Below are positions 18,301-27,953 of a DNA stretch of 64,000 bases, one piece after another. Under the pieces are notes generated by a model. It worked only from the letters and a program-made list of their open reading frames with translations. It searched no databases and had not been told where the DNA came from. Position numbers and translations under genes: made by a program. The DNA lies in NCBI GenBank assembly GCA_016936975.1, contig JAFGWU010000061.1, forward strand, positions 62,001 to 126,000, given 5' to 3'. Position 1 is the first letter of the stretch; every line of letters begins with the position of its first letter. This stretch comes from Bacteroidales bacterium. Lineage in GTDB: Bacteria; Bacteroidota; Bacteroidia; Bacteroidales; GCA-2748055.

Positions 18301-21300
18301 ATGGTCGATATAATATCCTATATGCACCGGTTCGCCTGCCTGTATCGGGGCAATCCCCGAGTTTTTAATGGTCAGGGTAAATTGCTGATCGAAGCTCAGT
18401 TCGCAGGCGCTCACCGGATCAACAATAGCCAGAAGGTCGGCATCGTGCGGGGCTTCCATCACTTTCACATCGTCCACGGCAATGCCATTGTACTGGTTTT
18501 GTATCTTATCGGCGGCGAAGGCAAACCGGAACTGTACATTGCTTTTGCCGGCCAGCAAAGCCGGGAGCAGATGTTTCACGGAGATCCACCCGCCCGACTG
18601 TCCGCTCCATCCGGGGCCCTCAAGGGCGGTCACCGGCTGACCGGTGTACCAGTTCCAGTAGGTGTCGTATCCGGAAGGATTGGAGATGGTGGTCCAGTTC
18701 ACCCCGTCGTCGAGCGAATACTGCAGGTTCACTCCGTCGGTGCCTGCTTCCGTGTCGATCCAGAGGTTTGCCGTTAGCACGGGGCACTGGATCCCTGTAA
18801 GATCGAAAGCCGGGGAGGAGAGATAGGCCGGTTCAATGGAGATCCGGTTTCCGGTCAGCAAAATATCGTCCACGTTCCAGCCGGGAGCCACTTCTCCGGA
18901 GAGAGATGAATAGTTGAGCGAAAACCGGAAACGCATCGCATCTGTGAAGATATATGAATCGGGTATATCCATAATAACAGGGACCCACCATTCATCCATG
19001 ATCTCCGCTCCGTTGTTTTGCCAGAGGACATGCCAGTTTGCGCCATTATCGGAGCTGATCTCCAGCCTGACGGTATCGTTCTGCCGGACCATTAACCACC
19101 TGGCGTAACTGAGTACCAGGTCGCTGTAATCCGAAACATCCAGGGGAGGAGAGGTGGCCGTATAGGCCGTGGCATCCGTGATGCCGTTCTCATATTTATA
19201 AAGGCTGTCACCCAGTCCCTGAATATCCGTTCCAATACAATAGTATCCGTAAAGGGGGTACCAGGGCAGGTGGATCCCATCAGGCATTGCACGCTCGAAT
19301 TCACCGGTGAAGCTCCAGCCCAGGTCCGATTCAAATCCGTCTTCAAAAAGAACCTGGTTCTTTTCGGAGATCATATCCCCGTAGTCGGAGGAAAGTCCGG
19401 TGGCCCAGCTGTGGCTGCCCGATGCGGCGCTGTTGATTACTGTACCGGCAGGAGTCCCGTATTCCCATATACCGGAGCCGAATGATCGCCAGTAACCATC
19501 ATTTTCCTCAAAATCCTCTTCATGGGGCGGTGTGTAGGTGGGAACCACATAAACCTGCGTGGTTATCCGGTCATTCCCGGCGTACTGGTCGCCGGGCAGA
19601 AGGGTTCTGGCAATGACTGCAGGCCGGAGTCCAGGCTCGCTCAGGTTGGCCCTGGTGGGAAAGGTAAACTCCACCGATCCGTCTACCGGGATGTCTGTAT
19701 CCATCTGGTCTATGGTCCAAGAAATGCCTCCGTTGAATGAGTAAGCCACCGGAACCGTTTCGGTAATGGCGGTGCCGCCATAGTTGCGGATACGGACGGT
19801 CACCGGTTCACTTGATGTGTGTCCGCTGCCACTTTGCGGGGATATCCATTCGGAGACGCCCACATCTTTTGCGATAAATTCACCGGTGAGGTATACGTCG
19901 TCGATGTTCCAGCCGGAATAGTTATTGAATGCATTGGTGGGGCCCAGGCGGAAACGCACCTTCAGTTGATCGGATCTCCAGAATTCAGAGGGGATGGCAA
20001 TCTTCTCCTGGTTCCACTGGAAGTCGTTGATGTAGGCATTGCTTTCCCAGAATGGTTCCCAGGTAATCCCGTTGTCGGTGCTGATATCAATGGAAGCATT
20101 GTCCCACACCTCGATATTGAGATAGCGGGTAAAGAAGAGATTAAGGTCCTTGTAGTAGAGCAGGTTCAGGTTTCCGGAGGTGGCCATGTCGGCGGTAACA
20201 GAGGTCAGGTTCGGTTCATAATTACCATTTCCCGTAAGGTCGGTACCCAGTGCATTAAGGCCACTGAATGCTCCTGCCGGATCGGGATTTCCGGGTACCC
20301 CTCCTAAACCTGCCGGCGTACCAAGCTGGAATTCTCCCGTAAGGGCCCAGTTCAGGGTCCCTTCAAAGTCATCAGAGTAACAGGTGTGGTATATGATCCG
20401 CTCTCCCGGCGGGGACTGGTCTGCGGCGGGATAGGCGCCGCCGCTGGTGACCACGTCGCCGGCCCTTAGCATGGCATCGAGCCTGTTCTTATGGATGGCC
20501 CCGGGAGCCACATCATAAGCAAGCCAGAAGTAGTTATGTCCGGGAGACAGATAGTGGTTCAGGGCGGTAAAAGTGGCTTTTCCCCCGCTGAAACCGGTGG
20601 GATTCCCCAGGGGATTACCGGTATGGAAGTCCTGGGTGGCGGTTGAGTAAAGTCTCACCCCGTTGGAAGAGAGATCCGCATCTGAACTGTTGAGCGAGGT
20701 GAAGGTGATCTGGTTGAGTGAAAGGGTACCGCTGTTCCCGTATACCTTCAAATCGGTTCTTATGACCGGGACATTGGAAGAGCCGGAAGGAACCTCGAGA
20801 GAATGGGGTTGCTCCGACAAAATCTCTTCCACGTAAAGCTGCTGCGTTCCCGTTTCTTCGATCAGGACACTATCCACACAGGTGCCAAATCCCCAGCGGG
20901 TATGTCCCTCGAAAGCCACATAATAATTCTCAGACGGGTTGGGAAGGTTCAGTATCTGCTTCTCCCAATCATAGACCGGGTCGAGGTACTCCTGCAGCAA
21001 TACCCACGGATCGGTTTCCGATACTTTGTAGTAGACACGCAGGACATCCCACCCGGTGGATCCCTCGAAGGTCCAGGGGATCTGACAGAGGTAGAAGCTG
21101 AGATTCACGGCGGTGGCTCCCATCAGGTCCAGTTCCGGGGTGATCAGCTTGGTGCGTTCGTTGTCGTCTCCCTGGTTAAAAAAGAAAGCATTGTAATTGC
21201 CCTCAAGGGCTGCCGGCGGATTCCTGGCAATATCCACCTCGCCGTTCGGGGTGATGGGATTATCGAGGTTCGGGTCGCTGGGGTTGTATCCGCCGTTCCG

Positions 21301-21453
21301 GTACCTCCAGTCCACAGCCCCGACCACGTACTCCTGCGTCCACCCCTCAGGTTTGATCCCGTCTTCAAAATCTTCATAGAGTATGACCTGGGAAAAAAGA
21401 CCCGGTTGGGGAAAACTTATTAAAAAACCTATAAGAATAATGTATATTTTCAA
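15385..21453 (-). CDS. Giant T9SS-secreted protein with jelly-roll and CARDB/Ig repeats
   Basis: About 2022 residues. There is no in-frame ATG near the 5' end. The TTG at 21453 gives MKIYIILIGFLISFPQPG, a good signal peptide ending FSQ; a TTG at 21492 would add 13 residues with two Cys and is less likely. Order: choice-of-anchor-J/MAM-like jelly-roll (about 22-190), a domain like the N-terminal BNR-associated domain of exo-sialidases (200-340), another jelly-roll (350-530), a CARDB-like domain (530-630), two more jelly-rolls (640-1000), five CARDB plus Ig-like units (1005-1925), and a type A T9SS sorting domain (IRFYPNPADDFLYID, ending GLVIIE). No catalytic module is seen. It is probably a surface adhesin or scaffold. 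It is divergent from the PKD gene, which starts 80 bp away. Confidence 0.8.
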   Translation of the reverse strand: MKIYIILIGFLISFPQPGLFSQVILYEDFEDGIKPEGWTQEYVVGAVDWRYRNGGYNPSDPNLDNPITPNGEVDIARNPPAALEGNYNAFFFNQGDDNERTKLITPELDLMGATAVNLSFYLCQIPWTFEGSTGWDVLRVYYKVSETDPWVLLQEYLDPVYDWEKQILNLPNPSENYYVAFEGHTRWGFGTCVDSVLIEETGTQQLYVEEILSEQPHSLEVPSGSSNVPVIRTDLKVYGNSGTLSLNQITFTSLNSSDADLSSNGVRLYSTATQDFHTGNPLGNPTGFSGGKATFTALNHYLSPGHNYFWLAYDVAPGAIHKNRLDAMLRAGDVVTSGGAYPAADQSPPGERIIYHTCYSDDFEGTLNWALTGEFQLGTPAGLGGVPGNPDPAGAFSGLNALGTDLTGNGNYEPNLTSVTADMATSGNLNLLYYKDLNLFFTRYLNIEVWDNASIDISTDNGITWEPFWESNAYINDFQWNQEKIAIPSEFWRSDQLKVRFRLGPTNAFNNYSGWNIDDVYLTGEFIAKDVGVSEWISPQSGSGHTSSEPVTVRIRNYGGTAITETVPVAYSFNGGISWTIDQMDTDIPVDGSVEFTFPTRANLSEPGLRPAVIARTLLPGDQYAGNDRITTQVYVVPTYTPPHEEDFEENDGYWRSFGSGIWEYGTPAGTVINSAASGSHSWATGLSSDYGDMISEKNQVLFEDGFESDLGWSFTGEFERAMPDGIHLPWYPLYGYYCIGTDIQGLGDSLYKYENGITDATAYTATSPPLDVSDYSDLVLSYARWLMVRQNDTVRLEISSDNGANWHVLWQNNGAEIMDEWWVPVIMDIPDSYIFTDAMRFRFSLNYSSLSGEVAPGWNVDDILLTGNRISIEPAYLSSPAFDLTGIQCPVLTANLWIDTEAGTDGVNLQYSLDDGVNWTTISNPSGYDTYWNWYTGQPVTALEGPGWSGQSGGWISVKHLLPALLAGKSNVQFRFAFAADKIQNQYNGIAVDDVKVMEAPHDADLLAIVDPVSACELSFDQQFTLTIKNSGIAPIQAGEPVHIGYYIDHTGGVQTSEETYTLTQNLPVGNTLDITTGSEFDFSASGEYHVTVYVQNPEPHFYSPISADTVSSVILVEKPYVELGDIISTSRPDTIILKAFSGVGGQTYLWQDGSADSVFHVNTNGKYWVRVTNSLGCTASDIVRVVQLFPDVGVIAYLGPLSGCEVEPGLPPEVTIKNVGNDTLEIGSEIIIGGIINGAEPFYDTIILAQRFTPAEQFNHVYHGNFDFSVPNSYRMRLFTMMDTDENPANDTLYHNLEVYGYPDASLGDDITVDAMEYLLTPEPGHAEYLWQDGSTGETFTVDQPGTGIYHVTISNEYLCTSSDTIEVTLNVTDLELSQLLSPAGACEFSTAFNISAMVSNQGNQTVPAGQAITMGYRINQGTKITGQTILTNDLEPGGHFDFTFPENETFLPDQWYLFTVFVDFGTDVNRANDTITSLVHVFETSPIDLGEDRVETGLQYILDAGSGFVSYLWQDGSTGQTFTITSPGIGVYHVTVEDLNGCIASDTVRIMLSVPDIGVTEIVHPKTACHLGREEQVNVAVKNLGNWNLAPSAVVYVTYVINGEPEVTEPLELADSLKNGEVIHHTFSKIEDFGVPGTYNITAYTTYADDLFPGNDDASANIEHYGPVLEIRTDPASELDTDTLQIFGPVTLYVYQPYSSYSHLWQDGSTGMEYVIAEPSAGWYRVTAEGDYGCTGIDSLYVVYDRPDLEITGLASPVTSCAKDQISPVSLQIINNGFMDISTIEDLTATYSVNGASSVIEIFNLSASLGPGQTATITFTDGYDFSEPGIYNISTSLIYEKDLDYSNNTFSSEINIWENPEVEIGGGEDTIIASLPYTLDAGSGYASYLWQDNSTGSSNEVTNYGLYWVMVTNEHGCSARDSVYIDSEIGTDRTGLHNGTIRFYPNPADDFLYIDMEFDTEHAIIIEFYTILNKLVYRKDFSRTTEAETTIHVGDLPPGPYFLRIIADDILHSGLVIIE
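15680..18446 (-). repeat. Five tandem CARDB/Ig-like coding units of about 555 bp
   Basis: Within the giant gene, five units each encode a CARDB-like half and an Ig-like half. The CARDB half begins PDxxVxxxxxPxxxC and contains VTIKNxGN-type sequence. The Ig-like half is marked by YLWQDGSTG and then YxVTVxxxxGC. Unit period is about 185 codons. The motif WQDGS occurs in four units and is WQDNS in the fifth. Each half has a conserved Cys. Confidence 0.8.
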
Positions 21454-21533
21454 ACCGTCCCTGCTTTTACATGCAACCTTATAACAAAACAATAAGTTTT
21501 TACGTATAGGTGCAAACCCGAGTTTCTTTTTTT

Positions 21534-24500
21534 ATGAAAATAGTGCAAAAAGTTATCAAATATTTCAACAGCTCTTTTTTAAAGGGGGCATTGTTATTGG
21601 CGCTGGCTGGTTATTCAACGGTTCTTTTCGCCCAGGTAGATACGGAATTCTGGTTTGTAGTTCCCGAAATCTCACACCGGGGGAGTACCGGGGGAAAGCC
21701 GGGCACCATGCGGTTTGCCACCCTGGAGCTGGAGGCCACGGTGACCATCGAGATGCCTGCCAATCCCGCTTTCACACCCATTGTACTGGATATCCCTGCC
21801 AACGATGATGCTGCGGTGGACCTTTCACACCTGATCGATGATGTGCCCAATACCACTATTACCGGGCTTGAGAACAGGCCGCTGACTCCCGACGGGGTCA
21901 ACCCCTTCGGTCTGCATATTACCGCAACCAACCTGATTAACGCCTACTGGGAAGTAAACTATATTTACGGGGCAGATATATGGACCCTGAAGGGAAAAAA
22001 CGGGTTGGGGACCCTTTTTTACACGCCTTTTCAGACGGAATATTTCAACCACCTTACGACGATGCCATCCTACTCGGCCATTGATGTGGTGGCCACGCAG
22101 GACAATACCCGGATCACCTTTACACTGCCTGACGGGGTGGGCGCCAGTTTTGGGGAACCCATGACCAGTGTTATGGCCACAACCCCGGGAGCCACCTTCT
22201 CCATCCAGTTGGACCAGGGGGAGACCTTTTCCCTTTTTCCTTATTTGAAAAGTACGAATGTGGCGGACAGGCTGGCCGGTACCCGGATGGAATCCAATCT
22301 TCCCATTGCTGTGGTGATAAAGGATGATAACCTGAACACGGCCTCCCAGGGAAGATCCACCATCGGGGATCAGATCGTGCCGGTAGACATTGCAGGGGAT
22401 ACCTATGTGGTGCCGGCCATGGGAAATCCTAACCTGACCTTCGTGGTGGCCACGCAGGACAATACCAGCATTTATATTGATGATGTTCTCTACACCACAC
22501 TGAATGAGGGGGAGCAGGTACGGATACAATCACCCAACAATCAAATCATTGTGATCAGTTCAAAGAACAATATAAACGCCCCGACGGGTCCCCCCATCTA
22601 TGTATTTCATTTGGCACTGAGTAACATGACCCGTGGGGCCGCGCTCCTGCCGCCGATCGGGTGTACCGGAAATACCCAGCTGGCTTTTACCCGGGCAAGG
22701 GAAGAAATAAGGGAGAAATTCTACTTTTTCCTGATCACGGAGAATGAAAATATAGATAAGTTCATTATCGACGGCGCTCCGGCCGATCTCACCATCATAC
22801 CCGATGATATCACCCAATGGGATCAGCTTGGAAACGGCTGGTCGGCCTATATGACGGCCAATATACCGGCCAGCAAACTGGCCATCGGTCAGCACCTTGT
22901 GGAGAACACCGGGGGAATTTTCCACCTTGCTTTAATGAACGGGTTTACTTCTGCAAACCTGGGGGATATGTTCTATGGGTACTTTTCCGATTACGGCGGA
23001 CTGAATGTCGGGGCCGTGGTAGCAGGGACCAACTCCTCGGTGATCCGGGCCTGCTACGGTACGCCGGTGCAGTTGCATGCCTATGGCGGCACCACCTATG
23101 AATGGACCCCTCAGGAATACCTCGACGATCCTTTCAGCAACCTGCCCTTCGCCATTAACCTGCCGGCCGGGGAGCATGAGTACGTTGCCCATATAAGCGG
23201 GGCCTGCGGGTCGGGTGACGTGCCATTGACCGTGGTGGTGGCACCTCCTGTAAGGGCCCATTTCAGTACCAATGTGGTATCAGGCTGTTCCCCGCTTACC
23301 ATTCATTTCGAAGATCAGTCAGAGGGGAATGCCACCTGGCAGTACGACCTGGGCGACGGCACGCCATTGATGCTTTATGATACCTTAAAATCTACTATCA
23401 CCATAGATCCGCCGCCCGATCCTTTTACATTCTCACATACCTATGTGAACCATACCACTTCACCAATCAGTTACCTGGTAACGCTGATGGTGAAGAACTC
23501 CAGTTATTGTGCGGATATTATCACAAAGACCATTACCGTGTTCCCGGAGATCCAATCGGATTTCTCCGTGGACCCAACCATTGCATGCGATCCGCTGGAA
23601 TCGTATTTCACAAATCTTTCAACGGGTGACACGGCTACATGGCTGTGGGAGTTCGGCGACGGGGGATCCTCCACCGAACGCGATCCGGTTCATGTGTACC
23701 GGAACCTGTTCGGTCCGGATAACCTGGTATTTGATGCCACATTGGTAGCCATTTCTCCCTATAACTGCCGGGACACCTCAACACGCACGGTTACCGTGAA
23801 GCCCTATATCGAAGCAATGTTTGCCTATGACACGGTGGCTGAATGCTCTCCCCACGAAATCATCATCACCGACCAGTCCATCGGTGCCGACAGCTACCAT
23901 TGGGACTTTGGCGATGGGGCGACCTCGGTCTCCGGCGGACCGGTTTTGAGGCATGTCTATTCAAATACCGGGCCGGTACCGGTAACCTATACCATTACAT
24001 TGGATGTTGCAAATGAAGAGGGATGCACCGATCAGATCCGGCGTGATGTGACCATCTACCCGGAGGTGAGGGCAGCCTTCTCACTGGACCCGCCTGAAAT
24101 ATGCTCTCCTGCGGAGGTTGTGTTCAATAATTTCACTGTCGGTCCTCCCGGGACCGTTTACCTGTGGGATTTCGGTGACGGGGGATCCTCCACGGAAGAG
24201 GAGCCCGTGCACCGTTATGATCGCAACCTGCTTCGCCACGATACTATATTTACAGTGACCCTGGTGGCTATTACCCCTGAGGACTGCCGCGATACGGCCA
24301 TATTCGATGTGGTAGTCCACCCCTTCATCGAGGCGGCTTTCACCGTGAATGACGTGGTGGGCTGTGCCCCTTTCGAAATAGCGATCCATAACGAATCGAT
24401 CGGGGTGGATAATTACTACTGGGAATTTGGGGACGGATTCACCTCCACATCCGGGGATCCGGTACTGAATCATATATACAACAACATAGGAAGCACCTCT

Positions 24501-27500
24501 GAAGTTTATCCGCTTCTGCTGATCGTCACGAATGAAGAAGGGTGCAGCGATACCATGGTCCGTTACGTAACGGTGCATCCCTTGATCACCTCCAATTTTT
24601 CCTTTAACCGGGATGAGGGATGCCATCCGCTGACAGTAAATTTTACTGACCTTTCAGCCAATGCAGAAGTTTACCTGTGGGATTTCGGTGACGGATCTGC
24701 CACGGTGGAGCCCTCCCCGGTTCATACCTTTACCAATTTTGGCAGCAGCGATTCCATTTACACGGTGACCCTTACCACATCCACGGCCGACGGGGAGTGT
24801 GTGAAGTCGATCTCCTGGGATTTTGTCGTTCACCCGGCCGTGGAGGCTGCATTTACCTTTCCGCAGGCAGTGGATTGCGGACCTTTCGAAGTGACCTTTG
24901 AAAATCTTTCCATTGGCGGTTCCGAATTTCATTGGGACTTTGGGGATGACAGTACCCTGACCGTCTATGACACCCTGCCGGTTACCCATACATTTGTAAA
25001 TGGCAGTTTTGCAGATGAGGAGGCGTATGAAGTGATACTGGTGGCTGAGAATGAAGCTGGCTGCCTGGATACGGCCCGGAAAATAATCACCGTTTACCCG
25101 GATATCGAGAGCCACTTCTCGGCATCGGTGGTAGAAGGCTGTCATCCACTGGAAGTTGATTTCACCGACCTGTCGGACGGGGCACAGACCTATCTCTGGG
25201 ATTTTGGTGACGGCACTTCCTCGAACCTGGGCAACCCTTCCCATATATTTACGAATACCGGGACGGTTGATTCCATTTATACAGTCACTCTGACTACTAT
25301 TGCGCCCAATAATATATGCAGGGACACCTTTAGCCTGGATATCACAGTGCATCCTTACGTAAAGGCCGATTTTTCCATCCCGGTTCAATCGGGATGCACC
25401 CCTTTTGAGGTTGTCATTGAGAATTCCTCGGTGAATGCTGAGCAATACCACTGGGAATTCGGAGATGGGACGGATACCGTTACCCATGATATGGATCCGT
25501 TCACGCACCGGTTTACAAATCCGGATTTTACCAACCGGCAGGATTTTGTGATTACCCTCACTGCCATGAATTATGCAGGATGTACCGGTGTGCAGACCAG
25601 AATTGTAACGGTTGAACCCGCTATTGAGGCCGGTTTCAGCGCCAGCCGGGTCGAGGGATGCCATCCCCTGCAGGTCGATTTTGCAAACACTTCAGAAGGA
25701 GGAGCATATTTTTTGTGGGATTTCGGGGACGGCACTTCATCCTCCCGGGTAAATCCTTCACGGACATTTACCAACCTGGGATCAGCGGATGTTACCTACC
25801 GGGTGTGGCTCTACACCACCGCCTCCAATAACCGGTGCCGCGATTCTGTTTTTAAGGATATCATAGTTCATCCTTACATATCGGCTGATTTTACCTTCAT
25901 GGAAAGCATCCGGTGCTCCCCTTCACCGGTAACGTTCAACAATGCTTCGGTAGGAGGGGAAACCTACTACTGGGATTTCGGGGATGGAACGGATACGGTT
26001 ACCACCGACATCAATCCTGTGATCCATCAGTTTGAAAACAGCGATTTTTTGAATAACGGACGTTTCCAGGTAACCCTGACAGCCGAGAGCTATGCCGGCT
26101 GTACAGACCAAATTACCAGGACGGTTGAGTTATATCCTGCCATTGAAGCCGCTTTTGACGCCAGTGCCGTTGAAGGCTGTCATCCCATGGAGGTGGAATT
26201 TACCAACCTGAGTAACGGGGCATATACCTATTCATGGGATTTCGGGGACGGGGCATCCAGCAGTGACAAAAATCCGGACTACACCTTTACCAACTATACG
26301 GATGATCCGGTTACCAGGGAAGTTCATTTAACGGCCACCTCAAGGTATAACTGTGTCAGTGAGGCCATGGTGGCGATCACCATTCATCCAAAGCCAAAGG
26401 CCAGGTTTGAAACGGACCGGATCATCAACTGCCCCCCCTTTGATATCACCATTTCCAATACCAGCCTCAACGCAGACCACTATGCATGGATTTTCGGGGA
26501 CGGGGATGAGCTGGCTACCCGGTCGAATGAACAGGTTCATCATCTTTATGATAATAACACTGATAATATTGTAACTTATGGATTGAAACTGATCGCTTCC
26601 TCTGATTTTGGCTGTACCGATTCGATTATGCAGAATGTTCATGTCTATCCCTACCCGGTTGCCGATTTCACCGCAAATACCGAAGGTTGCAGTCCTTTAA
26701 CCGTTTACTTTACCAACGCATCGATTCGCGGAGACTCATATGAATGGGATTTTGGAGACGGAACCGGGATGTCCACGACCGATCCGGCTAATATTTACAT
26801 CAATAATACGGATCATGATGAGGTTTACTATGTATCCCTTACCACCACATCACAGTATGGATGCGTGGACATAAAGCATGATACGGTGTTTGTTTATCCG
26901 CAGCCCATAGCGGAATTTATCGTTTCCCCCACACACCAGATGTTCCCTTCCACTACGGTCAGCCTTGAAAACCAAACCAGCCCGGGTCCGTATACCTACC
27001 ATTGGAATATGGGTGACGGAAATGTCATAAACCAGCAGAATCCTTTACCCCACAGGTACGCAGAATGGGGAGATTATGAGATAAACCTGGTCGTCTCGTC
27101 GGAACATTGTTATGATTCAGCCTCCCATTCCGTCCGCATTTTCCCTGCGGCACCGGTCGCTGCATTTGATACGATTTATGCAGGTTGTGAGCCGCTTAAC
27201 GTTCAGTTTGCCAACTATTCTGTATATGGGGAACAGTATCTCTGGGATTTTGATGACGGTCACACATCAACGGAATTTGAACCCGAGCATACTTTTGAGA
27301 AGCACGGATATTACAATGTAAAGCTGACCGTTGAGGGGGCCGGGGGGCGCGATTATGCCTACAGGCAGGTTGAGGTTTACAGAAATCCGGTGGTGGATTT
27401 CAGGGTGGCCCCGATCCTGGTGATGCTGCCCGACCAGGAGGTTCAGCTATTCAACCTTACCGAGCACGGGCAAACCTATTTATGGAATTTCGGAGATGGA

Positions 27501-27953
27501 AATACTTCCACGGAGGAGAGCCCGTCACACCTCTATTCGGAGGTCGGGATCTACGATATTATGCTGGAGGTCTGGACAGAAAATATGTGTACGGGAAGCC
27601 TGACCATGCCAGAGGTCGTGACTGTCAGGGCGGAGGGATCCATTGTATTCCCCGATGCCTTTAAACCGGATATGGACGGTCCGAATGGCGGGTACTATGA
27701 TTTACGTGCCGTTGAGAAGAATAATATTTTCCACCCCCTCTGGGAGGGTGTGGATGCGTATAATCTTCAGATCTACACCCGGTGGGGTGAGCTGTTATTT
27801 GTCAGTGATGATGTGAACATCGGGTGGGACGGATATCATGACGGAACGCTTTCCAGCCAGGGAGTATATGTCTGGAAATGTACCGGCACCTTTGTCAATG
27901 GGGAGAGCTTTAACCTGGCAGGAAATGTGACCCTGCTCTATCACAACCGGTAA
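21534..27953 (+). CDS. Giant surface protein with 17 PKD domains and gliding-motility-type C-terminus
   Basis: About 2139 residues from the ATG at 21534; a GTG at 21510 is possible but less likely. Signal peptide to about residue 34 (GYSTVLFAQ). Residues 35-560 resemble the IgGFc-binding N-terminal region found before PKD arrays (EFWFVVPEISHR, VVATQDNTRITF, VVATQDNTSIYI). Then 17 PKD domains follow, each with a WxFGDG-like core, up to about residue 2030. The end is a type B / gliding-motility-associated C-terminal domain (IVFPDAFKPDMDG, YTRWGELLFVSDD, GWDG, GVYVWKCTG). It is exported by T9SS and probably forms a long surface or shed fibre for adhesion. It is head-to-head with the other giant gene. 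Confidence 0.85.
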   Translation: MKIVQKVIKYFNSSFLKGALLLALAGYSTVLFAQVDTEFWFVVPEISHRGSTGGKPGTMRFATLELEATVTIEMPANPAFTPIVLDIPANDDAAVDLSHLIDDVPNTTITGLENRPLTPDGVNPFGLHITATNLINAYWEVNYIYGADIWTLKGKNGLGTLFYTPFQTEYFNHLTTMPSYSAIDVVATQDNTRITFTLPDGVGASFGEPMTSVMATTPGATFSIQLDQGETFSLFPYLKSTNVADRLAGTRMESNLPIAVVIKDDNLNTASQGRSTIGDQIVPVDIAGDTYVVPAMGNPNLTFVVATQDNTSIYIDDVLYTTLNEGEQVRIQSPNNQIIVISSKNNINAPTGPPIYVFHLALSNMTRGAALLPPIGCTGNTQLAFTRAREEIREKFYFFLITENENIDKFIIDGAPADLTIIPDDITQWDQLGNGWSAYMTANIPASKLAIGQHLVENTGGIFHLALMNGFTSANLGDMFYGYFSDYGGLNVGAVVAGTNSSVIRACYGTPVQLHAYGGTTYEWTPQEYLDDPFSNLPFAINLPAGEHEYVAHISGACGSGDVPLTVVVAPPVRAHFSTNVVSGCSPLTIHFEDQSEGNATWQYDLGDGTPLMLYDTLKSTITIDPPPDPFTFSHTYVNHTTSPISYLVTLMVKNSSYCADIITKTITVFPEIQSDFSVDPTIACDPLESYFTNLSTGDTATWLWEFGDGGSSTERDPVHVYRNLFGPDNLVFDATLVAISPYNCRDTSTRTVTVKPYIEAMFAYDTVAECSPHEIIITDQSIGADSYHWDFGDGATSVSGGPVLRHVYSNTGPVPVTYTITLDVANEEGCTDQIRRDVTIYPEVRAAFSLDPPEICSPAEVVFNNFTVGPPGTVYLWDFGDGGSSTEEEPVHRYDRNLLRHDTIFTVTLVAITPEDCRDTAIFDVVVHPFIEAAFTVNDVVGCAPFEIAIHNESIGVDNYYWEFGDGFTSTSGDPVLNHIYNNIGSTSEVYPLLLIVTNEEGCSDTMVRYVTVHPLITSNFSFNRDEGCHPLTVNFTDLSANAEVYLWDFGDGSATVEPSPVHTFTNFGSSDSIYTVTLTTSTADGECVKSISWDFVVHPAVEAAFTFPQAVDCGPFEVTFENLSIGGSEFHWDFGDDSTLTVYDTLPVTHTFVNGSFADEEAYEVILVAENEAGCLDTARKIITVYPDIESHFSASVVEGCHPLEVDFTDLSDGAQTYLWDFGDGTSSNLGNPSHIFTNTGTVDSIYTVTLTTIAPNNICRDTFSLDITVHPYVKADFSIPVQSGCTPFEVVIENSSVNAEQYHWEFGDGTDTVTHDMDPFTHRFTNPDFTNRQDFVITLTAMNYAGCTGVQTRIVTVEPAIEAGFSASRVEGCHPLQVDFANTSEGGAYFLWDFGDGTSSSRVNPSRTFTNLGSADVTYRVWLYTTASNNRCRDSVFKDIIVHPYISADFTFMESIRCSPSPVTFNNASVGGETYYWDFGDGTDTVTTDINPVIHQFENSDFLNNGRFQVTLTAESYAGCTDQITRTVELYPAIEAAFDASAVEGCHPMEVEFTNLSNGAYTYSWDFGDGASSSDKNPDYTFTNYTDDPVTREVHLTATSRYNCVSEAMVAITIHPKPKARFETDRIINCPPFDITISNTSLNADHYAWIFGDGDELATRSNEQVHHLYDNNTDNIVTYGLKLIASSDFGCTDSIMQNVHVYPYPVADFTANTEGCSPLTVYFTNASIRGDSYEWDFGDGTGMSTTDPANIYINNTDHDEVYYVSLTTTSQYGCVDIKHDTVFVYPQPIAEFIVSPTHQMFPSTTVSLENQTSPGPYTYHWNMGDGNVINQQNPLPHRYAEWGDYEINLVVSSEHCYDSASHSVRIFPAAPVAAFDTIYAGCEPLNVQFANYSVYGEQYLWDFDDGHTSTEFEPEHTFEKHGYYNVKLTVEGAGGRDYAYRQVEVYRNPVVDFRVAPILVMLPDQEVQLFNLTEHGQTYLWNFGDGNTSTEESPSHLYSEVGIYDIMLEVWTENMCTGSLTMPEVVTVRAEGSIVFPDAFKPDMDGPNGGYYDLRAVEKNNIFHPLWEGVDAYNLQIYTRWGELLFVSDDVNIGWDGYHDGTLSSQGVYVWKCTGTFVNGESFNLAGNVTLLYHNR
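23250..27630 (+). repeat. PKD-domain coding array, 17 copies
   Basis: Cores counted by eye run from WQYDLGDGTP to YLWNFGDGNTST; most are WDFGDG or WEFGDG. Period is about 85-90 codons. Most copies carry a Cys at the start (GCxPL/CxPFE) and a second Cys about 65 residues later, suggesting one disulfide per domain. Copies of two types alternate through much of the array. Confidence 0.85.

Noticed and set aside
24654..25664. Reverse ORF (336 codons) inside the PKD gene
   Set aside because: Arises from the repeated PKD coding sequence read backward; no recognisable protein.
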